Source: Microbacterium esteraromaticum
Lineage (GTDB): Bacteria > Actinomycetota > Actinomycetes > Actinomycetales > Microbacteriaceae
Assembly (NCBI RefSeq): GCF_017303215.1
Contig: NZ_JAEMWU010000002.1
Location: 124,001-188,000 of the forward strand
DNA: 64,000 bases
Direction of reading: 5' to 3'
Every line of letters begins with the position of its first letter. Within the stretch, counting starts at the first letter, position 1. Positions 54,590 through 63,416 of this stretch are shown piece by piece. The notes beneath the pieces were generated by a model, which was not told the DNA's origin, searched no databases, and saw nothing but the letters and a program-made list of their open reading frames with translations. A program made the position numbers and the translations under genes.

Positions 54590-55112
54590 GCTCACCTCCC
54601 GCTCGGAGGCCGACCTCGGCGGCGAACAGCAGCGCATGGAGCTTCTGCCGTGCGCGCTGAAGGCGTTTGCGCGCCACGGCCTGGCGAAGCCCCAGCATCT
54701 TGGCTGCCGTGGCGACGGTCCAGCCGTCCATGTCGACCAGTTCGATGAGATGGCGCTCCCCAATGGACAGGCCTGAGAACACCCACTCCAGATCGATCCG
54801 CAGATCGCCTTCCGGCGACGCGGCAGCGCGCAGCACCTCGCCGAGTAGCGCCGGGGCCTGCCGAACAGGCGCCGGGGTCTGGCCGTCTCCGCTGGAGGTG
54901 TCGATGACGCGCAGCAGCCAGCTCAGGTTCACCGACCCGCCATCGCGCACAACGACCCAGGCGCGCTCGAACGCATTCTCGACCGCGTCCTGGGCATCCT
55001 CCAACGTCATGAAGACGCGTTGCGCATGACGCAGCGCGGCCGCGCCGAAGCGATCCACCAGCGCATCGAACGTTCGGCGGTTCTCCTCGAGGACGATGCG
55101 TCGACGCCTCAT
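54573..55112 (-). CDS. ECF-family RNA polymerase sigma factor
   Basis: A 179-residue extracytoplasmic-function sigma factor. Region 2 (about 15-60) has RRTFDALVDRFGAAALRHAQRVF and DAQDAVENAFERAW; region 4 (about 110-165) has LSIGERHLIELVDMDGWTVATAAKMLGL and the recognition helix RQAVARKRLQRAR. There is no sigma 1.1 or region 3. It probably directs transcription of its own operon or envelope genes. Followed by the anti-sigma and I36-like genes. Confidence 0.82.
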   Translation of the reverse strand: MRRRRIVLEENRRTFDALVDRFGAAALRHAQRVFMTLEDAQDAVENAFERAWVVVRDGGSVNLSWLLRVIDTSSGDGQTPAPVRQAPALLGEVLRAAASPEGDLRIDLEWVFSGLSIGERHLIELVDMDGWTVATAAKMLGLRQAVARKRLQRARQKLHALLFAAEVGLRAGGEHVRSA

Positions 55113-55219
55113 CGCCAGACCACCCGCGGAACACCGTCATACTGCATGGCCCGATCCTCCCACAGCGGCGAGGCGTCGACGCCCAGCCTCCTCCCGCTCT
55201 GTCCTGCGAAGATCGTCGT

Positions 55220-55819
55220 GTGACCGCATCCGCTCCCGCCCCGGCCTCTCCCTACTTCACGCGCTTCCTCGCCCCAGTGGGGCTGCTCGCGCTGATGTGG
55301 GTGATCCAGCTCGCGGATGCCGTCCTCCCGGGCAGCTTCGTCGGATGGGGCCTGCGGTCGTGGGATCTGGGGAGTCTGCAGGGCGTTGTGCTCGGTCCGC
55401 TGTTGCACGCCGGCTGGGCGCACCTGATCGCGAACTCCGTGCCGTTCCTGGTGCTCGGCTGCCTCGTCGCCGTTGAAGGGGCGAAGCGCTTCTGGGCGGT
55501 GACCGCCATGGTCGCGCTCATCGGAGGCGCGGGCACCTGGCTGGTGAACGCACCGGGCACCCTCACTGTCGGATCGTCCGTGCTCGTCTTCGGCTACTTC
55601 GGGTACGTCGTCGTGCGGGTGCTCGCCCCCGGTCGCCTCGCACACCGGTTCGCGTACGCCGGGATCGCCGTGATCGTCGTGGTGATGTACGGCACGACGA
55701 TGTTCACCGGCATCTTCGGCGTGCACAGCGGTGTGTCGTGGCAGGCGCATCTGTTCGGGGCCATCGGCGGCGGCCTGACCGTGTTCGTCCGCCGCAGAGA
55801 GGTCGGCAGCCGTGAGTGA
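55220..55819 (+). CDS. Rhomboid-family intramembrane serine protease
   Basis: A 199-residue protein with about six hydrophobic segments. Conserved features: LLHAGWAHLIANSVPFLVLG with H63/H68 and N72, the active-site Ser in the GSSVLVFG segment (S120, GxS), and the partner His H177 in WQAHLFGAIGG. The GxSG motif is relaxed here (GSSV). It is divergent from the sigma operon and translationally coupled (GTGAGTGA) to the next gene. Cleavage of the anti-sigma factor is speculative. Confidence 0.82.
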   Translation: MTASAPAPASPYFTRFLAPVGLLALMWVIQLADAVLPGSFVGWGLRSWDLGSLQGVVLGPLLHAGWAHLIANSVPFLVLGCLVAVEGAKRFWAVTAMVALIGGAGTWLVNAPGTLTVGSSVLVFGYFGYVVVRVLAPGRLAHRFAYAGIAVIVVVMYGTTMFTGIFGVHSGVSWQAHLFGAIGGGLTVFVRRREVGSRE

Positions 55820-56447
55820 GCGGCGCACACGCGCCGCGCGGATGCGGCGCCGCGCCCGGCGCCGTCGACAACGACGTCGGATGCTGAAGATCGCCGGCAT
55901 CACAGCATCCGCCGCCATCGTGATCACGGGCGCGCTCGCCGTGGTCGGGGTGCTGACGGCCACGCGATCCGACGCCTACTGCGTCGATGAGCCGCGGACG
56001 TTCCCCGACGCGGGGGTCGACGGGTGGCAGGGCGAGCAGCTCGAGAACGCGGCGATCATCATCCGCACCGCCGACGAGTTCGGCCTCGAAAGGGACGGAC
56101 AGATCCTCGGTGTGATGGCGGCGATGGGCGAGAGCTCACTGCGCAACATCGACTACGGCGACTGGGAGACCTCGGGCGTCACCAACCCCGATGGCACCCG
56201 AACCTCGAGCATCGGGCTGTTCCAACAGCAGGACTGGTGGGGGAGCGTCGAGGACCGGATGGACCCGGCCACCGCCGCTCGTCTGTTCTTCACCCGCCTC
56301 GAACGCGTGCCGCAGTGGCAGACGCTCGAACCCTCACACGCCATCCATCGCGTCCAGATCAACAGCGACCGCGACCACTACGCGCGCTTCGAGGACGACG
56401 CCACCCGCGTCGTCGTGGCGCTGTCTGCGGAGTGCCCGTCGCCGTAG
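55812..56447 (+). CDS. Membrane-anchored lysozyme-like (Rpf/transglycosylase-type) protein
   Basis: A 211-residue protein. A strongly basic cytoplasmic N-terminus (Arg-rich, 1-23) is followed by one membrane helix (about 24-48) and an extracytoplasmic domain. The domain has GVMAAMGESSLRN (a lysozyme-like catalytic Glu, about E107), TSSIGLFQQQDWWGS and MDPATAARLFFTRLERV, as in actinobacterial transglycosylases. It probably acts on peptidoglycan. The GTG start overlaps the rhomboid stop by 8 bases. Confidence 0.75.
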   Translation: MSERRTRAARMRRRARRRRQRRRMLKIAGITASAAIVITGALAVVGVLTATRSDAYCVDEPRTFPDAGVDGWQGEQLENAAIIIRTADEFGLERDGQILGVMAAMGESSLRNIDYGDWETSGVTNPDGTRTSSIGLFQQQDWWGSVEDRMDPATAARLFFTRLERVPQWQTLEPSHAIHRVQINSDRDHYARFEDDATRVVVALSAECPSP

Positions 56448-56450
56448 GCT
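56445..56450 (+). promoter_or_regulatory. -10 box of pta
   Basis: TAGGCT ends 6 bases before the GTG at 56457; a CTGTCT lies at an 18-base spacing upstream. No ribosome-binding site. Confidence 0.5.
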
Positions 56451-56456
56451 GGAGCC

Positions 56457-58562
56457 GTGGCACGCAGCATCTACATCACCTCGGCCGAGGGGCACACGGG
56501 CAAGTCGACCATCGCGCTGGGCGTGCTCGACGCACTGATGCGCGTGTCGGAGCGCGTCGGGGTGTTCCGCCCCGTCGCCCGTTCGACCGACGAACGCGAC
56601 TTCGTCGTCGAGCTGCTGCTCGCCCACGACGGCGTGCACCTCGACTACGACGAGTGCATCGGCGTGAGCTACGACGACGTCCGGCAGGACCCCGAAGGTG
56701 CGCTCGGCACGATCGTGGCCCGCTTCAAGGCGGTCGAAGCGCAGTGCGACGCCGTCGTCGTGCTCGGCAGCGACTACACCGATGTCGCCAGCCCCGCAGA
56801 GCTCAGCTACAACGCGCGCATCGCCGCGAATCTCGGCGTTCCGGTGTTGCTCGTGCTCTCGGGGCGCGACAGTCAGAACCAGGCCGAGCAGCTCGGCACC
56901 ACCACGGCCCGCACACCCGATCAGATTCAGCAGATGGCGGCGCTCGCGCGCAGCGAGCTCGCCACCGAGCGGGCCGAACTGTTCGCCATCATCGTCAACC
57001 GCGCCGAACCCGACATGCTTGGTGAGATCGTCGAGCGCATCGATGACCTGCGCACCCCGGTGTGGGCCGTGCCCGAGGACCGGGCGCTGGTCGCGCCCTC
57101 GATGCGGGGCATCCTGCGGGCGGTCGACGGCACGCTGGTGCGCGGCGAAGACGAGTTGCTCGAACGCGAGGCGTACAACATCGTCATCGCCGGCATGTCG
57201 ATGGTCAATGTGCTGCCGCGCCTCACCGAGAGTGCCGTCGTCGTGATCGCCGCCGACCGCACCGAGACGTTGCTGGCGACGCTGCTCGCCGCAGCATCGG
57301 GGACGTTCCCCGATCTCGCGGGCATCGTGCTCAACGGCCCCTTCCCGCTGCCCGATCCGGTGCTGCAGCTGATCGACGGCATCGAGTTGACCGTGCCGAT
57401 CGTGACCACCGATCTGGGCACCTACGACACCGCGGTGCGCATCATGAACACCCGTGGCCGCGTCAGCGCCGAGAGCAGCCGCCGCTACGAGAGCGCACTG
57501 GCGCTGTTCCAGACCCACGTCGACATCTCCGAGCTGACGATCGAGATGGGGCTGGCCGAATCGACCGTCGTCACGCCGCTGATGTTCGAGTACGGGCTCA
57601 TCGAACGCGCGCGCAACGACCGCAAGCGCATCGTGTTGCCCGAGGGCGGCGATGACCGCATCCTGCGGGCCGCCGCCGTGCTGCTGGCCCGCCAGGTCGC
57701 CGACCTGACGATCCTCGGCGACGAGACCGAGATCCGGGCCCGCGCTGTCGCCCTCGGGCTCGACATCAGCGAGGCGCAGATCCTCAGCCCCACGGATCCG
57801 GTCATGGTCGAGCGGTTCGCCGCCGAGTACGCGCGGCTGCGTGCGCACAAGGGCATCACCGTGCAGCAGGCGGCCGACACCGTCACCGATGTGTCGTACT
57901 TCGGCACGATGATGGTGCACCTCGGGCTCGCCGACGGCATGGTGTCGGGTGCCGCGCACACCACCGCGCACACCATCCGGCCCTCGTTCGAGATCATCAA
58001 GACCAAGCCGGGCGTCGATGTCGTCTCCAGTGTGTTCCTCATGGCACTCTCTGACCGCGTGCTCGTGTACGGCGACTGCGCCGTGATCCCCGACCCCACC
58101 AGCACGCAGCTCGCCGACATCGCGCTGTCGTCGGCGGGCACAGCGAGGCAGTTCGGCATCGATCCGCGGGTGGCGATGCTGTCGTACTCCACCGGCGAGT
58201 CGGGTAGCGGCGCCGACGTCGACAAGGTGCGTGAGGCAACTGCTCTCGTGCGCGCTCGCGACCCGCAGCTGCCGGTCGAGGGGCCGATCCAGTACGACGC
58301 CGCGGCGGATGCGGCCGTCGCGAAGGCCAAGCTGCCGGATTCTGCCGTGGCGGGCCGGGCGACCGTGTTCGTCTTCCCCGACCTGAACACGGGCAACAAC
58401 ACCTACAAGGCGGTGCAGCGCTCGGCCGGCGCCGTGGCGATCGGGCCCGTGCTGCAGGGGCTGAACAAGCCGATCAACGATCTCAGCCGGGGCGCGCTGG
58501 TCGACGACATCGTCAACACGGTGGCGATCACGGCCATCCAGGCGCAGGGGACGGACGAATGA
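56457..58562 (+). CDS. pta: Phosphate acetyltransferase, long BioD/DRTGG form
   Basis: Converts acetyl-CoA and phosphate to acetyl phosphate and CoA. The 701-residue protein has three parts: an N-terminal P-loop BioD-like domain (TSAEGHTGKSTIALG, K16), a DRTGG domain (about 215-320), and the C-terminal PTA/PTB catalytic domain (about 375-700) with KGITVQQAADTVTDVSYFG, MVSGAAHTTAHTIRPSFEII and TVFVFPDLNTGNNTYKAVQR. It is coupled to ackA by an ATGA overlap. GTG start. Confidence 0.93.
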   Translation: MARSIYITSAEGHTGKSTIALGVLDALMRVSERVGVFRPVARSTDERDFVVELLLAHDGVHLDYDECIGVSYDDVRQDPEGALGTIVARFKAVEAQCDAVVVLGSDYTDVASPAELSYNARIAANLGVPVLLVLSGRDSQNQAEQLGTTTARTPDQIQQMAALARSELATERAELFAIIVNRAEPDMLGEIVERIDDLRTPVWAVPEDRALVAPSMRGILRAVDGTLVRGEDELLEREAYNIVIAGMSMVNVLPRLTESAVVVIAADRTETLLATLLAAASGTFPDLAGIVLNGPFPLPDPVLQLIDGIELTVPIVTTDLGTYDTAVRIMNTRGRVSAESSRRYESALALFQTHVDISELTIEMGLAESTVVTPLMFEYGLIERARNDRKRIVLPEGGDDRILRAAAVLLARQVADLTILGDETEIRARAVALGLDISEAQILSPTDPVMVERFAAEYARLRAHKGITVQQAADTVTDVSYFGTMMVHLGLADGMVSGAAHTTAHTIRPSFEIIKTKPGVDVVSSVFLMALSDRVLVYGDCAVIPDPTSTQLADIALSSAGTARQFGIDPRVAMLSYSTGESGSGADVDKVREATALVRARDPQLPVEGPIQYDAAADAAVAKAKLPDSAVAGRATVFVFPDLNTGNNTYKAVQRSAGAVAIGPVLQGLNKPINDLSRGALVDDIVNTVAITAIQAQGTDE

Positions 58563-59782
58563 GTCACGTACTGGTCATCAACAGCGGGTCGTCGTCGCTG
58601 AAGTACAGCCTGCTCGACATGACCCGCGAGGTCGAGCTCGCCGGCGGACTCATCGAGCGCATCGGCCAGCCCATCAGCACCGTCGCGCACACCGTCCACA
58701 CGGTGGCCTCTCCCGGCGAGCCCACACCGACCATCCTCGAGGCGCGATACGAGGACGACCGCCCCATCGCCGACCACGATGAGGCCTTCGCGGCGATGCT
58801 CGCGCTGTTCGCCGAGCACGGCCCCGTCCTGACTGAGCATCGGCCCGTCGCCGTTGGCCACCGCGTGGTGCACGGCGGCGCACGCTTCTACGCACCGACC
58901 GTCGTCACGCCCGACGTCGAACGCCAGATCGGCGAGCTCAGCGTGCTCGCCCCGCTGCACAACCCGGCCAACCTCGCCGGCATCGTCGCCGCGAAGGCCG
59001 TCTTCGACGACGTGCCCCACGTGGTCGTGTTCGACACGGCGTTCCACCAGACGCTCCCACCGGCCGCCTACACCTACGCCATCGACGCCCAGATCGCCCG
59101 TGAACACCGGGTGCGCCGCTACGGGTTCCACGGCACCAGCCACAAGTACGTCAGCGAGCATGCCGCGGAGTTCCTGGGGCGGGCGAACGACAGCATCCGA
59201 CAGCTCGTCTTCCATCTCGGCAACGGGGCATCCGTCACCGCCGTCGACCGCGGACGCTCGGTGGAGACGTCGATGGGGCTCACCCCGTTGGAGGGCCTGG
59301 TCATGGGCACCCGCTCGGGCGACATCGATCCGGCCGCACTGCTGCACCTCTCCCGTCGCGCCGGGCTCGGTATCGACGAACTCGACGATCTGCTGAACAA
59401 ACGCAGCGGTCTGCTGGGGCTTGCCGGGCACAACGACATGCGCGACATCCTCGCGGGAGCGGATGCCGGTGACGAGGCCTCCCGGCTGGCCTACGACGTC
59501 TACATCCACCGGCTGCGTGCGTACGCCGGCGCGTACATCGCGCAGCTCGGCGGCGTCGACGTGATCTCGTTCACCGCCGGGGTCGGCGAGAACGCCGTGA
59601 AGGTACGTGCCGATGCGCTCGCGACCCTGGGGTTCGTCGGCGTGCGGATCGATCCCCACCGCAACGCCGAGCGCGCGCCCGGCATCCGACGCATTTCGGC
59701 CGACGACTCGGTCGTCGATGTGCTGGTCGTGCCCACTGACGAGGAGCTCGAGATCGCGCGGCAGACGCTCAGTGTGATCTGA
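58559..59782 (+). CDS. ackA: Acetate kinase
   Basis: Converts acetyl phosphate and ADP to acetate and ATP. The 407-residue protein begins SHVLVINSGSSSLKYSLLDM (N8). Other motifs: VGHRVVHGG, FDTAFHQTLPPAAYTYAID, RRYGFHGTSHKYVS, FHLGNGASV and FTAGVGENA. All fit the ASKHA-fold catalytic set. It overlaps pta; the two form one operon for acetate overflow or use, probably under RamB control in this genus. Confidence 0.95.
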   Translation: MSHVLVINSGSSSLKYSLLDMTREVELAGGLIERIGQPISTVAHTVHTVASPGEPTPTILEARYEDDRPIADHDEAFAAMLALFAEHGPVLTEHRPVAVGHRVVHGGARFYAPTVVTPDVERQIGELSVLAPLHNPANLAGIVAAKAVFDDVPHVVVFDTAFHQTLPPAAYTYAIDAQIAREHRVRRYGFHGTSHKYVSEHAAEFLGRANDSIRQLVFHLGNGASVTAVDRGRSVETSMGLTPLEGLVMGTRSGDIDPAALLHLSRRAGLGIDELDDLLNKRSGLLGLAGHNDMRDILAGADAGDEASRLAYDVYIHRLRAYAGAYIAQLGGVDVISFTAGVGENAVKVRADALATLGFVGVRIDPHRNAERAPGIRRISADDSVVDVLVVPTDEELEIARQTLSVI

Positions 59783-59783
59783 G

Positions 59784-59805
59784 CGTCGGATGCCGGCATC
59801 CGACG
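59784..59805. terminator. Palindrome after ackA
   Basis: A perfect 22-bp palindrome (CGTCGGATGC / GCATCCGACG around CG) built from an inverted GGATGC/GCATCC pair. It has no loop bases or T-run of its own and may be a weak terminator. Confidence 0.55.
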
Positions 59806-59958
59806 TTCATCGGTGCGCGACGTTCCCGTCGGAAATCCCAGACGCGCGCGGCGTGTCGCCGCGCAGGGCGACATGACACGCCTCGGTGGGTGGGATGGGT
59901 CTGTGATTTCCGGATGCACGATTCGGGCGCGCGCTTCGGAACAGGGCCCCGCGTTCAT

Positions 59959-59964
59959 TAGGCT
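59959..59964 (+). promoter_or_regulatory. -10 box of the HAD gene
   Basis: TAGGCT, 29 bases before the ATG at 59994; a leader with GGAGGT follows. Confidence 0.45.
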
Positions 59965-59993
59965 TGACGCGCACGTCCGATTCCGGAGGTCCC

Positions 59994-60761
59994 ATGGTTC
60001 ACGAACTTCCCGATCCGCTCCACATCCTCGACCTCAGCAGCGCCCCCGGCGTGCTGTTCGACCTGGATGGGGTGCTCACGCCGACCGCTGAGGTGCACAT
60101 GCGCGCCTGGCAGAGCGTGTTCGATGATGTCCTCGCCCGATGGGGGGTCGTCGAGCCGTATACGGATGCCGATTACTTCGCCTACGTCGACGGCAAGAAA
60201 CGGTACGACGGCGTGGCGAGTCTGCTGCGCAGCCGCAACATCGAGATCCCGTGGGGCGAGGTCACCGATCCGCCCGAGGCCGAGACGGTGTGCGGCGTCG
60301 GGAACCGCAAGAACGCTGCGTTCGCGGCCGCACTGCGCGCGGGCGGCATCGCCCCGTATCCGGGGTCGCTCGCGGTACTGGTGAGCCTGCGCGACGCCGG
60401 TGTGCCGATGGGTGTCGTGTCGAGTTCGAAGAACGCCGAAGAGGTGCTGAGCACAGCGGGCATCCGGGACTTCTTCCGCATCGTCGTCGACGGTGTCGTC
60501 GCTGAACGCGACCACCTCGCCTCGAAGCCAGCGCCCGACATGTTCCTCGAAGGGGCGCGGATGCTACAGGTCGACCCGGCCTCGGCGGTCGCCGTCGAGG
60601 ATGCCGTCGCCGGCGTAGGGTCTGCGGCCGCGGCGGGCTTTGGCGTCGTGGTCGGAGTCGACCGTGGCGCGGGACCCGAGGTGCTGCGCGCTGCCGGCGC
60701 GACGGTTGTCGTCGACGACCTTTCCCAGCTGCTGAGCGAGCGGAGCGAGACGAATGATTGA
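59994..60761 (+). CDS. HAD-family beta-phosphoglucomutase-like hydrolase
   Basis: A 255-residue HAD-superfamily enzyme. The nucleophile motif is LFDLDGVLTP (D23, D25), the middle cap region has FAYVDGKKRYDGVASLL, motif II is GVVSSSKNA, and K-containing motif III plus DAVAGVGSA (about 200) complete the set. The beta-phosphoglucomutase subfamily matches best. It overlaps the GH65 gene by 8 bases. With the phosphorylase it should convert beta-glucose 1-phosphate to glucose 6-phosphate. GGAGGT sits 4 bases before the ATG. Confidence 0.85.
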   Translation: MVHELPDPLHILDLSSAPGVLFDLDGVLTPTAEVHMRAWQSVFDDVLARWGVVEPYTDADYFAYVDGKKRYDGVASLLRSRNIEIPWGEVTDPPEAETVCGVGNRKNAAFAAALRAGGIAPYPGSLAVLVSLRDAGVPMGVVSSSKNAEEVLSTAGIRDFFRIVVDGVVAERDHLASKPAPDMFLEGARMLQVDPASAVAVEDAVAGVGSAAAAGFGVVVGVDRGAGPEVLRAAGATVVVDDLSQLLSERSETND

Positions 60762-63243
60762 CCGCGAACGCCACCCCGTCGACCCGTGGCGGCTCATCGA
60801 GAACACCTACGACGCCAGCGGGGTGTCTGAGACCGTCTTCACGGTCGCCAACGGCTACCTCGGCCTGCGCGGAAATCACATCGAAGGGCGCGGTGCCCAC
60901 GAGCACGGCACGTTCATCAACGGTCTGCACGAGACCTGGCCGATCCGGCACGCCGAACAGGCGTACGGCTTCGCCGAGGTGGGGCAGACGATCGTCAACG
61001 CCCCAGACGCCAAGGTGATGCGCGTCTACATCGATGACGAGCCGCTGTCGTTCGACGCGACCGAGATGCACGAGTACTCGCGTGTGCTCGATATGCGCAC
61101 CGGTGTGCTCTCGCGCGATGTGTTGTGGGTGACCCCGTCGGGCAAACGCGTGCGCATGCGCGATGAGCGCCTGGTGAGTTTCGATGAGCGTCATCTGGCG
61201 GTGCTGCGCCTGGAGATCGTCGTCGAGAACGCCGATGCTCCGGTGACGGTGAGCTGTCAGCTGCTGAACAGGCAGGATGGCGCCGGTATCTACGCTGGCG
61301 ACCCGATGGCCTCCAAGTCCGAGCGCAAGGGATTTGACCCGCGCAAGGCCGAGAAGATCACCGAGCGGGTGCTGCAGCCGGTCGAGTACTGGCAGGACGG
61401 GCTGCGCTCGGCGCTGTCGTACCGCGTCACCGATTCGGGGATGACCGTGGCGGTCGTCGCCGACCACGTCGTCGAGACCGAGAACGACTACAGCGCGCGG
61501 TCGCTGATCGAACCCGACATCGCGAAGAACGTCTTCCGGGTGCAGGCGAAGGCGGGTGTGCCGATCCGCATCAGCAAGATTGTCAGCTACCACAGCTCAC
61601 GCGGCGTGCCGCCGCGTGAGCTCGTCGACCGGTGCCGCCGTTCGCTCGACCGGGCGGGTGTCGAGGGGGTGGATGCCCTCTTCCAGGCCCAGTCGCGGTG
61701 GTTGAGCGACTTCTGGGAGCGCTCGGATGTGCGCATCGCCGGTCACGACGATCTGCAGCAGGCGACGCGCTGGTGCCTGTTCCAGCTCGCCCAGGCCGCA
61801 TCGCGCGCCGACGGCAGCGGTGTGCCGGCGAAGGGCCTGACCGGGTCGGGCTACAGCGGGCACTACTTCTGGGACACCGAGGTCTATGTGCTGCCGTTCT
61901 TGACGTACACGTCGCCGCAGTGGGCGAAGAACGCCCTGCGCGCACGGGTGCTGATGCTGCCGGCGGCTCGCCGGCGCGCGGCGCAGCTGAACGAGGCGGG
62001 CGCACTGTTCCCGTGGCGCACGATCAACGGTGAAGAGGCGTCCGCTTACTATGCGGCCGGCACGGCGCAGTACCACATCAACGCCGACGTGAGCTTCGCG
62101 CTCGGCAAGTACGTGCGCGCCACGGGGGATGAGGACTTCCTTCGCAGGGAGGGCGCCGACATCGCGGTCGAGACGGCGCGTCTGTGGGCGACGCTGGGGT
62201 TCTGGCGGGGCATCAACGGTGAGAGCTCGTTCCACATCCACGGTGTGACCGGGCCCGATGAGTACACCACGGTCGTCAATGACAATCTGTTCACGAACGT
62301 GATGGCGCGGTACAACCTGCGCTTCGCCGCCCGTGTCGTGCGCGAGATGCACGCTGCCGATCCCGCCGCGTATGCAGCCCTGGTCGAGCGGGTCGGTCTC
62401 GACTTCGGTGAGGCCGAGGCGTGGGAGCGCGCGGCCGAGGCCATTCACATCCCGTACAGCGAAGGACTGGGCATCCACCCGCAGGACACGTTCTTCTTGG
62501 AACGCGAGGTGTGGGATCTGGAGGGCACGCCCGCCGAGAAGCGCCCGCTGCTGCTGCACTATCACCCGCTGGTGATCTACCGCTTCCAGGTGCTCAAGCA
62601 GGCCGACGTCGTGCTCGCGCTGTTCCTGCAGGGCAACCACTTCACCGACGACGAGAAGCTCGCCGACTTCGACTACTACGACCCGCTGACGACGGGGGAT
62701 TCCACGCTTTCGGCGGTCGTGCAGTCGATCATGGCGGCCGAGGTCGGGTATCAGGACCTCGCGCGCGAGTACTTCGAGCACGCCCTGTACGTCGACCTCG
62801 CAGATCTGCATCACAATGCCTCGGATGGCGTGCATGTCGCGTCGGCGGGTGGCGTGTGGACGGCGCTGGTGAGCGGCTTCGGCGGAATGCGCGACCACGC
62901 CGGAGAACTGAGCTTCGATCCGCGGCTGCCGGCGGACTGGCCCGAGCTGTCGTTCCCCCTGCAATGGCAGGGGTCGGCGCTGCACGTCACCGTGACGCGC
63001 GATGCGCTGCGTGTCGAGGTGCGTTCGGGCGACGCGGTGGAGTTCGCGGTGCGCGGCGCCGTGCACCGCGCAGCCGTCGACGAACCGGCCGTCGTGCGGC
63101 TGGTCGATCAGGGCCCGGTGCGCCCCGGGCGCCCGACGCTGCGCAAGTTCGAGGATGCCCGTCGCGATGACGGAACGCGCCTGTCGGCGTCGGTGCCCGT
63201 CACCACCAGCGCGCTCCCGGTGCTCGACGCATACGACGACTGA
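60754..63243 (+). CDS. Glycoside hydrolase family 65 disaccharide phosphorylase
   Basis: An 829-residue GH65 enzyme. An N-terminal beta-sandwich domain precedes the (alpha/alpha)6 barrel with GLTGSGYSGHYFWDTEVYVLPFL and the catalytic Glu E503 in HGVTGPDEYTTVVNDN. GH65 enzymes phosphorolyse maltose, trehalose, kojibiose or nigerose; the substrate cannot be assigned from sequence. The neighbouring phosphoglucomutase-like gene supports a phosphorylase that releases beta-glucose 1-phosphate. It follows the HAD gene with an 8-base overlap. Confidence 0.88.
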   Translation: MIDRERHPVDPWRLIENTYDASGVSETVFTVANGYLGLRGNHIEGRGAHEHGTFINGLHETWPIRHAEQAYGFAEVGQTIVNAPDAKVMRVYIDDEPLSFDATEMHEYSRVLDMRTGVLSRDVLWVTPSGKRVRMRDERLVSFDERHLAVLRLEIVVENADAPVTVSCQLLNRQDGAGIYAGDPMASKSERKGFDPRKAEKITERVLQPVEYWQDGLRSALSYRVTDSGMTVAVVADHVVETENDYSARSLIEPDIAKNVFRVQAKAGVPIRISKIVSYHSSRGVPPRELVDRCRRSLDRAGVEGVDALFQAQSRWLSDFWERSDVRIAGHDDLQQATRWCLFQLAQAASRADGSGVPAKGLTGSGYSGHYFWDTEVYVLPFLTYTSPQWAKNALRARVLMLPAARRRAAQLNEAGALFPWRTINGEEASAYYAAGTAQYHINADVSFALGKYVRATGDEDFLRREGADIAVETARLWATLGFWRGINGESSFHIHGVTGPDEYTTVVNDNLFTNVMARYNLRFAARVVREMHAADPAAYAALVERVGLDFGEAEAWERAAEAIHIPYSEGLGIHPQDTFFLEREVWDLEGTPAEKRPLLLHYHPLVIYRFQVLKQADVVLALFLQGNHFTDDEKLADFDYYDPLTTGDSTLSAVVQSIMAAEVGYQDLAREYFEHALYVDLADLHHNASDGVHVASAGGVWTALVSGFGGMRDHAGELSFDPRLPADWPELSFPLQWQGSALHVTVTRDALRVEVRSGDAVEFAVRGAVHRAAVDEPAVVRLVDQGPVRPGRPTLRKFEDARRDDGTRLSASVPVTTSALPVLDAYDD

Positions 63244-63301
63244 CCCGGCGCGGTGGTGTTGCGTGCGTCGCGTGTCGTGCGTGTTGCTCGCGTTGCGCGC
63301 G

Positions 63302-63387
63302 CCGCCGACACCCCCACGTGTCGTCGAGACCCCCAGGTGCGGATGCCCGTAGCTGGGGGTCTCGGCAGAAGCTAGGGGTCTCGGCGG
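63302..63387. repeat. Palindromic intergenic element, copy 2
   Basis: A second copy of the element seen near 14.0 kb. The inner stem is CGAGACCCCCAG (63325-63336) with its complement (63353-63364). The outer arms CCGCCGACACCCC (63302-63314) and GGGGTCTCGGCGG (63375-63387) pair with one mismatch. It shares GCCGCCGACACCCCCA and the GAGACCCC core with copy 1. Here it lies between two genes on the same strand (GH65 and dnaX). Confidence 0.75.
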
Positions 63388-63404
63388 ACGTCGGTCGCAC
63401 GCCG

Positions 63405-63410
63405 TAGGCT
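63405..63410 (+). promoter_or_regulatory. -10 box of dnaX
   Basis: TAGGCT ends 6 bases before the GTG at 63417; same sequence and spacing as at pta. Confidence 0.5.
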
Positions 63411-63416
63411 GGATGG

